From Planctomycetia bacterium (lineage in GTDB: Bacteria > Planctomycetota > Phycisphaerae > Phycisphaerales > SM1A02): 7,303 nt of DNA. Where the stretch lies: assembly GCA_009936695.1 (NCBI GenBank), contig JAACEA010000558.1:1-7303 (forward strand), read 5' to 3'. The stretch's first letter is position 1; each line of letters opens with the position of its first letter. Position numbers and translations under genes: made by a program. Below, piece after piece: positions 1 through 6,253 of this stretch. The notes beneath the pieces are model-generated. The model was not told the origin of the DNA and searched no databases. It saw only the letters and a program-made list of their open reading frames with translations.

Positions 1-2100
1 CTGCCCGTGACCCTCACGCTCGTGCTCGACGAGAACGATCTCGTCACCGGTGGCATGAGCAGCGACATGTTCTCCGCCGAACTCGGTGGCCGGTTCGATC
101 GTGCCGCCTCGACGCTCGAAATCCGGATGAGCATGGAGGGCGGGCCGGGTGCCGAACTGCAACTGAAGCTCTCTGGAGATCGACTCGAGGGCAGCAGCGA
201 AATGCCCGGAGGACGTACCGCGAACCTGACCGGATCGAAGGTCGCCGGCATGGAGGCCGACGAGGACTCCGATGGAAAGCCCGAGCGCAACCGCAAACCC
301 GGCGGACTGCGGAACATCAAGGTCGGAAACCGCGGCGTCGGGTTCGCCGGCGACGGCGGCATGTTCGGGCTCGAGGGCGACGTGGTGGGAACCGCGGTGA
401 TCGTCGAGGATCGCCTCGTGGGCTCGCTGCAGACGCTCGACGGACGCTTCGTCCCCTTTGAACTCGTGCCTCGGATGTCCGAGGAGACGACCGAGGAGAT
501 GGAGCCTGGTGACGGCCGGCCCGAGGACGACGAAGCGGACGAGGCGACCGAGGACGACGTCAACGAGATCGAACCGCTCGAAGCCCTCCCCGTGCCACTG
601 GGCGTCTACGGCCGGATCGAACCGCTGCGACAACGCAACGTGCTGATCCAGGACGCGACGATCTGGACCGCCGGCGACGAGGGCGTGATCGAGGCCGGTG
701 ACCTGCTGGTCGTCGACGGACGCATCGTCGGCGTGGGAGTCGATCTGGAAGCCCCCGCCGGCGTGACCGTGGTGGACGGCACCGGACTCCACCTGACGCC
801 CGGACTCATCGACTGCCACAGTCACACCGGGATCTCGGGCGGCGTCAACGAAGGTGGTCAGACCAACACCGCGGAGGTTCGGATCGGCGACGTCATCGAT
901 CCCGACGACATCGACTTCTTCCGGCAACTCGCCGGCGGACTCACCGCGGTGAACCAGCTCCATGGATCGGCCAACCCGATCGGCGGACAGAATTCGGTGG
1001 TCAAGCTCCGCTGGGGCGGAACCGTCGAGGACATGAAGTTCGAAGGCGCGAAGCCGGGAATCAAGTTCGCACTCGGCGAGAACGTCAAGCGAGGCAGTGG
1101 CTACCCCGATACCCGCATGGGGGTCGCCGCGTTCATCGAGGACGCCTTCCAGGCCGCACTCGAGTACGACGCCGCTCGCGACGCGTTCGCGGCGCTTCCG
1201 CCCGAGGAACAGGCTCGACGATCCCCGCCGCGTCCCGACTTCGAGCTCGACGCCGTGGTCGAGATCCTCGACGGCGAACGGATCATCCACTGCCACAGCT
1301 ACCGACAGGACGAGATCCTGATGCTGCTCCGTCTCTGCGAGCGATACGGCGTGCGGATCGGCACGCTCCAACACATCCTCGAGGGATACAAGGTCGCGGA
1401 CGAGATCGCCGCGCACGGAGCGGGCGCCAGCAGCTTCAGCGACTGGTGGGCGTACAAGATGGAAGTGATGGACGCCATTCCACACAACGGGGCGTTGATG
1501 AACGAAGTCGGCGTCCTGGTCTCCTTCAACTCCGACGACGATGAACTCGCCACCCGGATGAACGACGAAGCCGCGAAGGCCGTCCGCTGGGGCGGACTCG
1601 ATCCGCACGAGGCGCTGAAGTTCGTCACGATCAATCCCGCGCGGCAGCTTCGAATCGACGATCGAGTCGGCTCGCTCGAACCGGGCAAGGACGCCGACTT
1701 CGTGATCTGGAACGCCGCTCCGCTTTCGAGCTTCGCACGATGCGAGGAGACGTGGATCGACGGCATCCGCTACTACGACCGGGAAGAGGCGGCGGAGATG
1801 CACGCCGAAGCCATGCTGGAACGCGGAAAGCTCCTCGCCAAGGCGTCGGGTGGCGCCACCGGCGACGAACCGGAAGCCGGTGAACGACCCGGCCGCCGCG
1901 GCCGACCGACCGGCTTGCTCGCCCGAATGCTTCAGGACCGGGAGAACCTGCTTCTGGAACGCGTCGCCCGTGGTGAGGATCCCGCGGCGATCAAGGCCGG
2001 GGAGTGCGGATGTGGTTCCGCCTCGATGATCGAACTCGCCCGGAGCCTCGCCCGGGATCGTGCCCGTCTCGAAACGCTCGAATCGGAGGAATCCCGATGA
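1..2100 (+). CDS. Amidohydrolase-superfamily metal-dependent hydrolase, 5'-truncated (HutI-like, COG1228 style)
   Basis: The frame is open from the first base, so the true start and any signal peptide lie upstream; the GTG at 7 is not a convincing start. Residues are numbered from the first codon in the window. Residues 1-160 form a beta-rich N-terminal module with no hydrolase motifs. An acidic linker follows (about 161-195, roughly half Asp/Glu). The amidohydrolase domain runs from about 210 to 610. Metal-site motifs are intact: HSH at 273/275 within PGLIDCHSHTG, HCH at 430/432, the LQH histidine at 458, and the Asp of NSDDDE at 512. The C-terminal barrel-closing motif is SLEPGKDADFVIW. A charged tail carries a Cys-Gly-Cys motif near residue 670. 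The family hydrolyses C-N bonds of cyclic amides, dipeptides or similar compounds; the substrate cannot be read from the sequence. The stop overlaps the start of the next gene (ATGA), so the two are probably co-translated. Family assignment is firm, substrate unknown. Confidence 0.93.
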   Translation: MPVTLTLVLDENDLVTGGMSSDMFSAELGGRFDRAASTLEIRMSMEGGPGAELQLKLSGDRLEGSSEMPGGRTANLTGSKVAGMEADEDSDGKPERNRKPGGLRNIKVGNRGVGFAGDGGMFGLEGDVVGTAVIVEDRLVGSLQTLDGRFVPFELVPRMSEETTEEMEPGDGRPEDDEADEATEDDVNEIEPLEALPVPLGVYGRIEPLRQRNVLIQDATIWTAGDEGVIEAGDLLVVDGRIVGVGVDLEAPAGVTVVDGTGLHLTPGLIDCHSHTGISGGVNEGGQTNTAEVRIGDVIDPDDIDFFRQLAGGLTAVNQLHGSANPIGGQNSVVKLRWGGTVEDMKFEGAKPGIKFALGENVKRGSGYPDTRMGVAAFIEDAFQAALEYDAARDAFAALPPEEQARRSPPRPDFELDAVVEILDGERIIHCHSYRQDEILMLLRLCERYGVRIGTLQHILEGYKVADEIAAHGAGASSFSDWWAYKMEVMDAIPHNGALMNEVGVLVSFNSDDDELATRMNDEAAKAVRWGGLDPHEALKFVTINPARQLRIDDRVGSLEPGKDADFVIWNAAPLSSFARCEETWIDGIRYYDREEAAEMHAEAMLERGKLLAKASGGATGDEPEAGERPGRRGRPTGLLARMLQDRENLLLERVARGEDPAAIKAGECGCGSASMIELARSLARDRARLETLESEESR
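2085..2090 (+). promoter_or_regulatory. Ribosome binding site of amidohydrolase 2
   Basis: GGAGGA lies six bases before the ATG at 2097, inside the last codons of the upstream gene. It fixes the start of the second amidohydrolase. In-frame codons further upstream, such as the ATG at 2004, lack the signal-peptide context that begins at 2097. Confidence 0.85.
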
Positions 2101-3434
2101 AGTCGCTCTCTCGAATCAGTTCGATCGCGGCGACGCTCGCGATCGCGGCGTCGGTCTCCGGACAGTCGGCACAGATACCCGCCCCGCCGCAGTCGGAGTC
2201 GCTGCTCATCCACAACGCGACGGTGCATGCGGTCTCCGACGACCATCCCACGGCGATCGACGCCGGTTGGGTCAGGTTCGAGAATGGCCGAATCGTCTCG
2301 ATGGGCGAGGGTGAACCCCCGCAGCCCGCCCGCCAGGACGCCACCGTCATCGATGCCCAGGGCCTGAGTCTGGTTCCGGGGTTCATCTCCGGCCCGAGTC
2401 AGATCGGCCTGCTCGAGGTCGAACAGGTCAGCGCGACCGACGATCGTCGGGAGGGCGCGAGCCGGAGCCCCGAGGCCGCGGCGTGGATCGCCGTCAATCC
2501 GGACAGCGACCTCATTCCGGTCGCGCGCTCCGGCGGCGTCCTGCACACGCTCGCGATGCCGATCGGCGGGACCATTCCCGGCAGGGCCAGTGTGCTCCGC
2601 ATGGATGGTTGGACGACCGAGGATCTCGCGCTGGTTCGCGATGCGGGCGTGATCGTGAGCTGGCCCATGGCCGCGCCGATCCGCGCCTCCTGGATGCGTC
2701 GCGGCGGTGCCAGCCAGCGGCAGAGCATCGAGGCCCGACTCAAGGCCATCGACACGTGGTTCGACGACGCCGAGGCGTGGGCGGCCGCCCGAGCCGCGGA
2801 CGAGACCACCCCGACCGATCTCCGGTTCGTCGCGATGCAGCCGGTCCTCGAAGGCGAACGGCCCGTGTTCATCCGCGCTGATTCCCGAGGGCAGATGGAG
2901 ACCTCGCTCGCCTGGGCCGCGGCCCGCGGACTTCGCCCGGTGATCGTCGGTGGCAGCGCGTCCGCCGAGTGCATCCCCCTGCTCCAGCGAACCAACGCAT
3001 CGGTCATCCTGACCCGCGTCCATCGACTCCCGCCATCACGGCACCATGCAGTCGATCGGTCCTTCACGGTCGCGAATGCGCTCGAAGCGGCGGGCGTGCC
3101 CTTCGCGATCGGCGCCGAGGACGAGCCCGCCCATGAACGCGAGATCGCCCACAACGCGGCGACCGCGGCGGCCCACGGTCTCTCGAAGGAAGCGGCCCTC
3201 CATGCGATCACCCGGGGCCCGGCGGAGATCATCGGCGTCGGCGATCGACTCGGATCGATCCAGTCCGGCCACAGCGCCACGTTCTTCCTGTGCGAAGGTG
3301 ATCCGCTCGAAGTCGTGAACCAGCCCATGCGAGCATGGATCGACGGTCGCGAGATCGACCTCGGTGACCGACAAAAGCGGCTCTACGACAAGTATCGCGA
3401 GAAATACCGCCAGAAGGGCATCATCGACGGTTGA
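2097..3434 (+). CDS. Secreted amidohydrolase-fold protein lacking the metal ligands (probable pseudoenzyme)
   Basis: The protein has 445 residues from the ATG in the ATGA overlap, chosen because of GGAGGA six bases upstream and an immediate Sec-type signal peptide (about 1-22: MKSLSR, then an Ala/Ile/Leu-rich core ending near VSGQSAQ). The composite N-terminal beta domain (LLIHNATVHAV...) and the C-terminal GDRLGSIQSGHSATFFLCEGDP segment are typical amidohydrolase ends. The catalytic motifs are not. Where the neighbour has PGLIDCHSHTG, this protein has PGFISGPSQIG (residues 94-104). The neighbour's HCH aligns with F258 and R260, its LQH histidine with G286, and its catalytic Asp with E341. 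The fold therefore appears kept and the metal centre lost. It is translationally coupled to the intact paralogue, so a structural, regulatory or substrate-binding partner role is plausible (inference). The reading frame is undamaged, so it is not a decaying pseudogene by that test. Confidence 0.88.
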   Translation: MKSLSRISSIAATLAIAASVSGQSAQIPAPPQSESLLIHNATVHAVSDDHPTAIDAGWVRFENGRIVSMGEGEPPQPARQDATVIDAQGLSLVPGFISGPSQIGLLEVEQVSATDDRREGASRSPEAAAWIAVNPDSDLIPVARSGGVLHTLAMPIGGTIPGRASVLRMDGWTTEDLALVRDAGVIVSWPMAAPIRASWMRRGGASQRQSIEARLKAIDTWFDDAEAWAAARAADETTPTDLRFVAMQPVLEGERPVFIRADSRGQMETSLAWAAARGLRPVIVGGSASAECIPLLQRTNASVILTRVHRLPPSRHHAVDRSFTVANALEAAGVPFAIGAEDEPAHEREIAHNAATAAAHGLSKEAALHAITRGPAEIIGVGDRLGSIQSGHSATFFLCEGDPLEVVNQPMRAWIDGREIDLGDRQKRLYDKYREKYRQKGIIDG

Positions 3435-3443
3435 GTCGAACGC

Positions 3444-3956
3444 TCATTCCTTGAGCGAGACGGGGAGATCGAACCCCGTCGACTGGCTCAGGGTCGCGCC
3501 GTCCCGTCCCTGGTACGCGACGTCGATCCGCAGACGGCGACCCGCCACCACGTTGGGAAGATCGACGTCGACCAGTACGAGATAGCAGCCCGTGACCCGC
3601 TCGAAGTGCGCCATCGACATCGCACGATCGTCGAGCGAGATCCGCTTGATCACGGGATCGTCGCGCTCGCCCTCGCGGGTCACCGCGACTTCGAGCGTCC
3701 CGCATCCCTTCGATGAATCGCCGTCCGCATCGGTGAAATGAACGCGGACCTCCAGCGGCCGGCGACCGTCGTCGCCGGGTCGTCCGACCCGCGTGAGATC
3801 GGAGATCTGCATCTCCGTCGGCCACCACGGCCAGGCGAGGTCGTTTCGAGCGGGTGTCTTGTTGGATGAGCATGCGCCGGCCGCGAAGACGATCAAGATC
3901 GTCGACAGGACCATGGCAGCCGATGGAAACCGAAACTCAGGGACGATGCCGATCAT
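3444..3956 (-). CDS. Small predicted lipoprotein, function unknown
   Basis: A protein of 170 residues from the ATG at 3956. A hydrophobic segment (MVLSTILIVFAAGAC, residues 15-29) ends in a lipobox-like AGAC with Cys29, followed by SSNKT. This predicts export and lipid anchoring; the -3 position is Ala rather than the usual Leu, so the box is slightly weak. The mature part has a Trp/Pro-rich stretch (WPWWP, 42-46), then alternating beta-strand pattern to the end, with a DADGD calcium-loop-like motif at 76-80 and two cysteines (85 and 124) that could form a disulfide. The start overlaps the upstream gene by 20 bp. An alternative ATG at 3914 would remove the overlap and begin directly at the hydrophobic core; neither has a clear ribosome site. 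The gene is probably last in the operon starting with the M16 homologue. I do not recognise a named family. Confidence 0.75.
   Translation of the reverse strand: MIGIVPEFRFPSAAMVLSTILIVFAAGACSSNKTPARNDLAWPWWPTEMQISDLTRVGRPGDDGRRPLEVRVHFTDADGDSSKGCGTLEVAVTREGERDDPVIKRISLDDRAMSMAHFERVTGCYLVLVDVDLPNVVAGRRLRIDVAYQGRDGATLSQSTGFDLPVSLKE
3459..3480. terminator. Hairpin at the convergent gene ends, possible terminator
   Basis: A perfect 7-bp inverted repeat (GACGGGG / CCCCGTC) with an 8-base loop lies 25 bp past the stop of amidohydrolase 2, within the last codons of the convergent lipoprotein gene. No T-tract follows on the plus strand, so it is not a classical intrinsic terminator. It could still stop transcription or protect mRNA ends. 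The two genes are only 9 bp apart tail to tail, so any terminator must overlap coding DNA. Confidence 0.35.
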
Positions 3957-4257
3957 CCAGTTCCAACTCGGTGGGGTTCCGGGGAGCCGGCGTTTCGGAC
4001 GGCTTGCTCAGATCCTCGATCAACGTGTAGTGATCGAGATTGAGGGTGGTGATCTCACCGCTGTCGAGTTCGATCTCGAGCCGGTCGAGCCAGAGACGGT
4101 CGTCCTTGGCGTGGGCGTACCAGGAGCCGGTCTGGGCCTGGCGATACCGAAGAATCCGCCCCTCGCAGGTCGTCGACCAGACGCCATTGGTCTGGGGGAC
4201 CTGCTGGGTGACCCGAACGCGGGTTCCTTGATCGAGGATGGAGGACTCGAGTGCCAT
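3937..4257 (-). CDS. Conserved-looking small protein of unknown function (106 aa)
   Basis: I do not recognise a named family with certainty. The sequence predicts a compact, all-beta, SH3-like or small-barrel protein: alternating hydrophobic strands (GTRVRVTQQV, EGRILRYRQA, GSWYAHAKDD, LWLDRLEIEL, GEITTLNLDHYTLIED) with glycine turns, then a Pro-rich polar tail (about 86-106). It has no signal peptide or membrane segment, so it is probably cytoplasmic. Four aromatic residues and the paired acidic/basic motif KDDRLWLDRLEIE give the impression of a real constrained domain, perhaps binding RNA, DNA or protein (inference only). Its 3' end overlaps the start of the lipoprotein gene by 20 bp, and it begins 51 bp after the M16 homologue stop, suggesting co-expression. 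A TATACT box just upstream of its ATG may give it its own promoter. No clear ribosome site is visible. Confidence 0.75.
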   Translation of the reverse strand: MALESSILDQGTRVRVTQQVPQTNGVWSTTCEGRILRYRQAQTGSWYAHAKDDRLWLDRLEIELDSGEITTLNLDHYTLIEDLSKPSETPAPRNPTELELDDRHRP

Positions 4258-4267
4258 GCGAACGGAA

Positions 4268-4273
4268 AGTATA
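4268..4273 (-). promoter_or_regulatory. Possible -10 box upstream of the 106-aa gene
   Basis: TATACT reads on the minus strand 10 bp before the ATG at 4257, within the 51-bp gap after the M16 homologue. AT-rich hexamers are rare here. If used, transcription would start about 4 bases before the ATG, giving a nearly leaderless message, which would fit the missing ribosome site. No good -35 hexamer is present at 16-18 bp spacing, so this is weak. Confidence 0.25.
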
Positions 4274-4308
4274 CGCGGTCCCGGACGTTCGAGACCCGGT
4301 CGGAATCC

Positions 4309-5583
4309 TCAAGCTCCGGCCCGACCGACCTCCGTGATGACGTTCGCCGGACCGAGCAGGCACCGACTGGCCTCCGCCCGCCACGACGGCCCCATCCGGG
4401 TCGAGACGACCCGGCGCACGTCGTCGGCGTCGATCCCATCGAATTCCGCGAGCAGTTCCGCGGTCGACCGGGCGTGCCCCCGGCGAAAGACGTCGAGCGC
4501 GAGCTGCCTGGCCCGTGCCGGGCCATGCTCCTGCTGCATCAGTCCTCCCGCGCGGAGTCCGACCGCGATCCGGGTCACCTCCTCGTCGGTCGGACCGGCA
4601 TCGAACTCCTCCATCACCGAGGCGATCCGGTCGAGCGTCTCCCCGACGCGTTCCGGGGTCGTGCCGGCGGAGATGGTGCACGCGCCGAGCGCGAAACCCT
4701 CCGAGTACCGGGCCGACACGGAGTATGCGAGTCCACGTCGCTCACGGACGTCGAGGAACAAGCGGCTCGAGCTTCCGCCGCCAAGCACCCCGATCGCGGT
4801 TCGGAACGCGAGTTGATCGGGATCGGAGGCGACGGGGCCGGTGAGTCCGATCCCCACGTGGACCTGCGACGTGTCCCGTTCGATCCCGAGCTCGCCTCCG
4901 ATCGCGACCCCCGACGGTTCGGGCGTCGGACCGGTTCCCTGCCAGTCGCGGCATCGCTGCTCGAGCAGGTCCATCACCTGATCATGGTCCACGTCACCCG
5001 CGATCGCGAGGATCGAGCCGTTCGGCCGTGCGACCTCGTTCCAGTGGGCCCGGAGCTCGGGGACGGTCGCCGCCTCCAGATGCTCCTTCTCACCGAGACC
5101 GTGGCGGTTGAAGGGCGAGGGGAATCGGATCTCGTCGAGCCTGATCCCCGCGTAGGACGCCGGATCGTCCTCGATTCCCGCGAGTTCCTGGAGACAGAGG
5201 GACCGGACGGCGTCGAGGGCCGCTTCCGGAAATCGGGGGAGAAGGACGAGATCGACGAGCCGGTCGAGGCCGGCCAGGAGCTCGCCGCCGGCAAGGGTCG
5301 CGTTCACATGCTGGTGATAGGTGTCCGCGGTGACCGACCGTCGCATGCCGAGCCGATCGAGGACGTCGGAGAATCCGCGGCTCTCGAGATCGCCCGCGCC
5401 GCGAAGGAGGAACTCGGAGAGCAGCGTCGCCCAGCCATCACCGCGATCGACGGGGTCACAGGCGCTTCCACCCGGAACCAGCCAGGTGATGCTGGCCGAA
5501 CGTTGGGCGGGGTTGCGCTCCGTGACGACCCTGAGGCCGTTGTCGAGTCGGGCGGAACGAAGGAGGCTTGTGGTCTGGGTCAT
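4309..5583 (-). CDS. M16 (insulinase / processing-peptidase) family protein without the HxxEH zinc motif
   Basis: The protein has 424 residues in two M16 half-domains. The N-terminal half starts with the typical LDNGLRVVTERNP and has the motif region GWATLLSEFLLRGAG (50-64), which aligns with family GxAHFLEHMxFKGT. Both zinc histidines and the catalytic Glu of HxxEH are absent (T53-L54-L55-S56-E57). A Glu at 133, where the third ligand usually sits, is present. The C-terminal half (about 225-410) keeps the canonical LGGGSSSRLF...VRERRGLAYSV motif, including the Arg280/Tyr287 pair that shapes the substrate site. In heterodimeric M16 proteases one subunit carries HxxEH and the other the Arg/Tyr motif, so this resembles the non-catalytic subunit; no HxxEH partner lies in the window. 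There is no signal peptide. It is the first gene of a minus-strand cluster. The ATG at 5583 is the only available start (an in-frame stop lies shortly upstream), though its AAGG is only 2 bp away. The family call is firm; catalytic inactivity is inferred. Confidence 0.93.
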   Translation of the reverse strand: MTQTTSLLRSARLDNGLRVVTERNPAQRSASITWLVPGGSACDPVDRGDGWATLLSEFLLRGAGDLESRGFSDVLDRLGMRRSVTADTYHQHVNATLAGGELLAGLDRLVDLVLLPRFPEAALDAVRSLCLQELAGIEDDPASYAGIRLDEIRFPSPFNRHGLGEKEHLEAATVPELRAHWNEVARPNGSILAIAGDVDHDQVMDLLEQRCRDWQGTGPTPEPSGVAIGGELGIERDTSQVHVGIGLTGPVASDPDQLAFRTAIGVLGGGSSSRLFLDVRERRGLAYSVSARYSEGFALGACTISAGTTPERVGETLDRIASVMEEFDAGPTDEEVTRIAVGLRAGGLMQQEHGPARARQLALDVFRRGHARSTAELLAEFDGIDADDVRRVVSTRMGPSWRAEASRCLLGPANVITEVGRAGA

Positions 5584-5809
5584 CGCCTTCGAAGGGTACC
5601 CGTGTCATCGTCGGGTCGTCGTCCGAAAACACGTTCATTCGCCGGTACGACTCGAACGATCCCTCCAATCACAGGGGCATGAACCCCATTCGGCCGGTTT
5701 CGATCGGGGATGACACAAGGCCGTTCGATGAGGGAGAGGACGTCGAGACGATCCCGCAGGATCCAGGGGCGCTCGCGACGAGACGAGAGGCTTGGAAGGA
5801 CGGACGGCG
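5584..5809. other. Divergent intergenic region between the M16 homologue and the pilin-like gene
   Basis: These 226 bp separate two divergent starts, so promoters for both directions should lie here. I find no convincing -35/-10 pair on either strand and no credible gene. Visible structure: a 10-bp perfect palindrome CCTTCGAAGG (5586-5595) two bases from the M16 start; an ACCCG/CGGGT inverted repeat (5598-5602 / 5612-5616) that would place a short hairpin in the M16 leader; a weak GGGG...CCCC repeat at 5674-5687; and four GATC sites. Open frames crossing the region look like GC-driven chance frames. Confidence 0.5.
5794..5800 (+). promoter_or_regulatory. Ribosome binding site of the pilin-like gene
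   Basis: GGAAGGA lies nine bases before the ATG at 5810 and selects it over an in-frame TTG at 5792, which would place this motif inside the coding region. Confidence 0.7.
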
Positions 5810-6253
5810 ATGCGATCCACACTCAACCTCCTCACGCTGCTGACGCTCGGAATCCTGATTCTCGGGGGGTGGCGGGTCTACGCCGATGCGCGGCAGGAAG
5901 ATCGAATGATCTCCACCGCGCGGATCGCGAAGGAACGACTCCACTCGGAGATCCGGCTGCGCAGCGCACTCGCAGGCAGTGCCGTGACCACGCAGGGCTG
6001 GGTGCGCGACGTTCCCCTGGAATGGTTCCATCCGGTGCCGATGAATCCATGGTTCGAATCGATGGAACGCCCGTGGATCGAGATCGCCGCGCCGGAGGAT
6101 GGACGACGACGCGACCCGCGCGAGATCTCCGTGAGTCGACCCGACCAGGCCGCCTGGTGGTTCAACCCGGGGAACGGCGAAGTCCGCGCCCGCGTTCCCC
6201 AGCTCCCGACTTCGGCGGCGACGCAGGCCCTCTACGATCTCGTCAATCAGTGA
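5810..6253 (+). CDS. Membrane-anchored pilin/pseudopilin-like small protein
   Basis: A protein of 147 residues from the ATG at 5810, chosen for the GGAAGGA nine bases upstream. A single hydrophobic segment (about 5-21, rich in Leu/Thr/Ile) follows a one-arginine N-terminus. It continues into a long amphipathic helix (about 22-56: ADARQEDRM, then ARIAKERLHSEIRLRSAL) and then a beta-rich C-terminal part with the motif AWWFNPGNGEVRARVP (115-130). N-terminal helix plus a late W-[WY]-[FY]-N-P-x-x-G motif is the architecture of type IV pilins and type II secretion pseudopilins. The canonical prepilin peptidase site (Gly before FTLIE) is absent, so it may be an unprocessed, divergent minor-pilin relative or simply a bitopic membrane protein. 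The Trp/Pro-rich middle (EWFHPVPMNPWFE, 71-83) is distinctive. The 3' end overlaps dapB by 11 bp, tail to tail. That it is a gene is fairly sure; its relation to pilins is inference. Confidence 0.72.
   Translation: MRSTLNLLTLLTLGILILGGWRVYADARQEDRMISTARIAKERLHSEIRLRSALAGSAVTTQGWVRDVPLEWFHPVPMNPWFESMERPWIEIAAPEDGRRRDPREISVSRPDQAAWWFNPGNGEVRARVPQLPTSAATQALYDLVNQ

Noticed and set aside
1932..3023. A 363-codon minus-strand open frame across the amidohydrolase junction
   Set aside because: The composition is Arg/Asp/Gly-rich without domains, and it lies opposite two amidohydrolase genes with recognisable motifs.
3793..5682. A 629-codon plus-strand open frame opposite the lipoprotein, 106-aa and M16 genes
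   Set aside because: Its translation is low-complexity Arg/Gly/Asp-rich with no motifs, while the opposite strand gives clear M16 and lipoprotein signatures. It is a GC-driven shadow frame.
5580..5822. An 80-codon minus-strand frame filling the 5584-5809 intergenic region
   Set aside because: It has no ribosome site and an Arg/Pro-rich composition like the other chance frames, and it overlaps the starts of two better genes.
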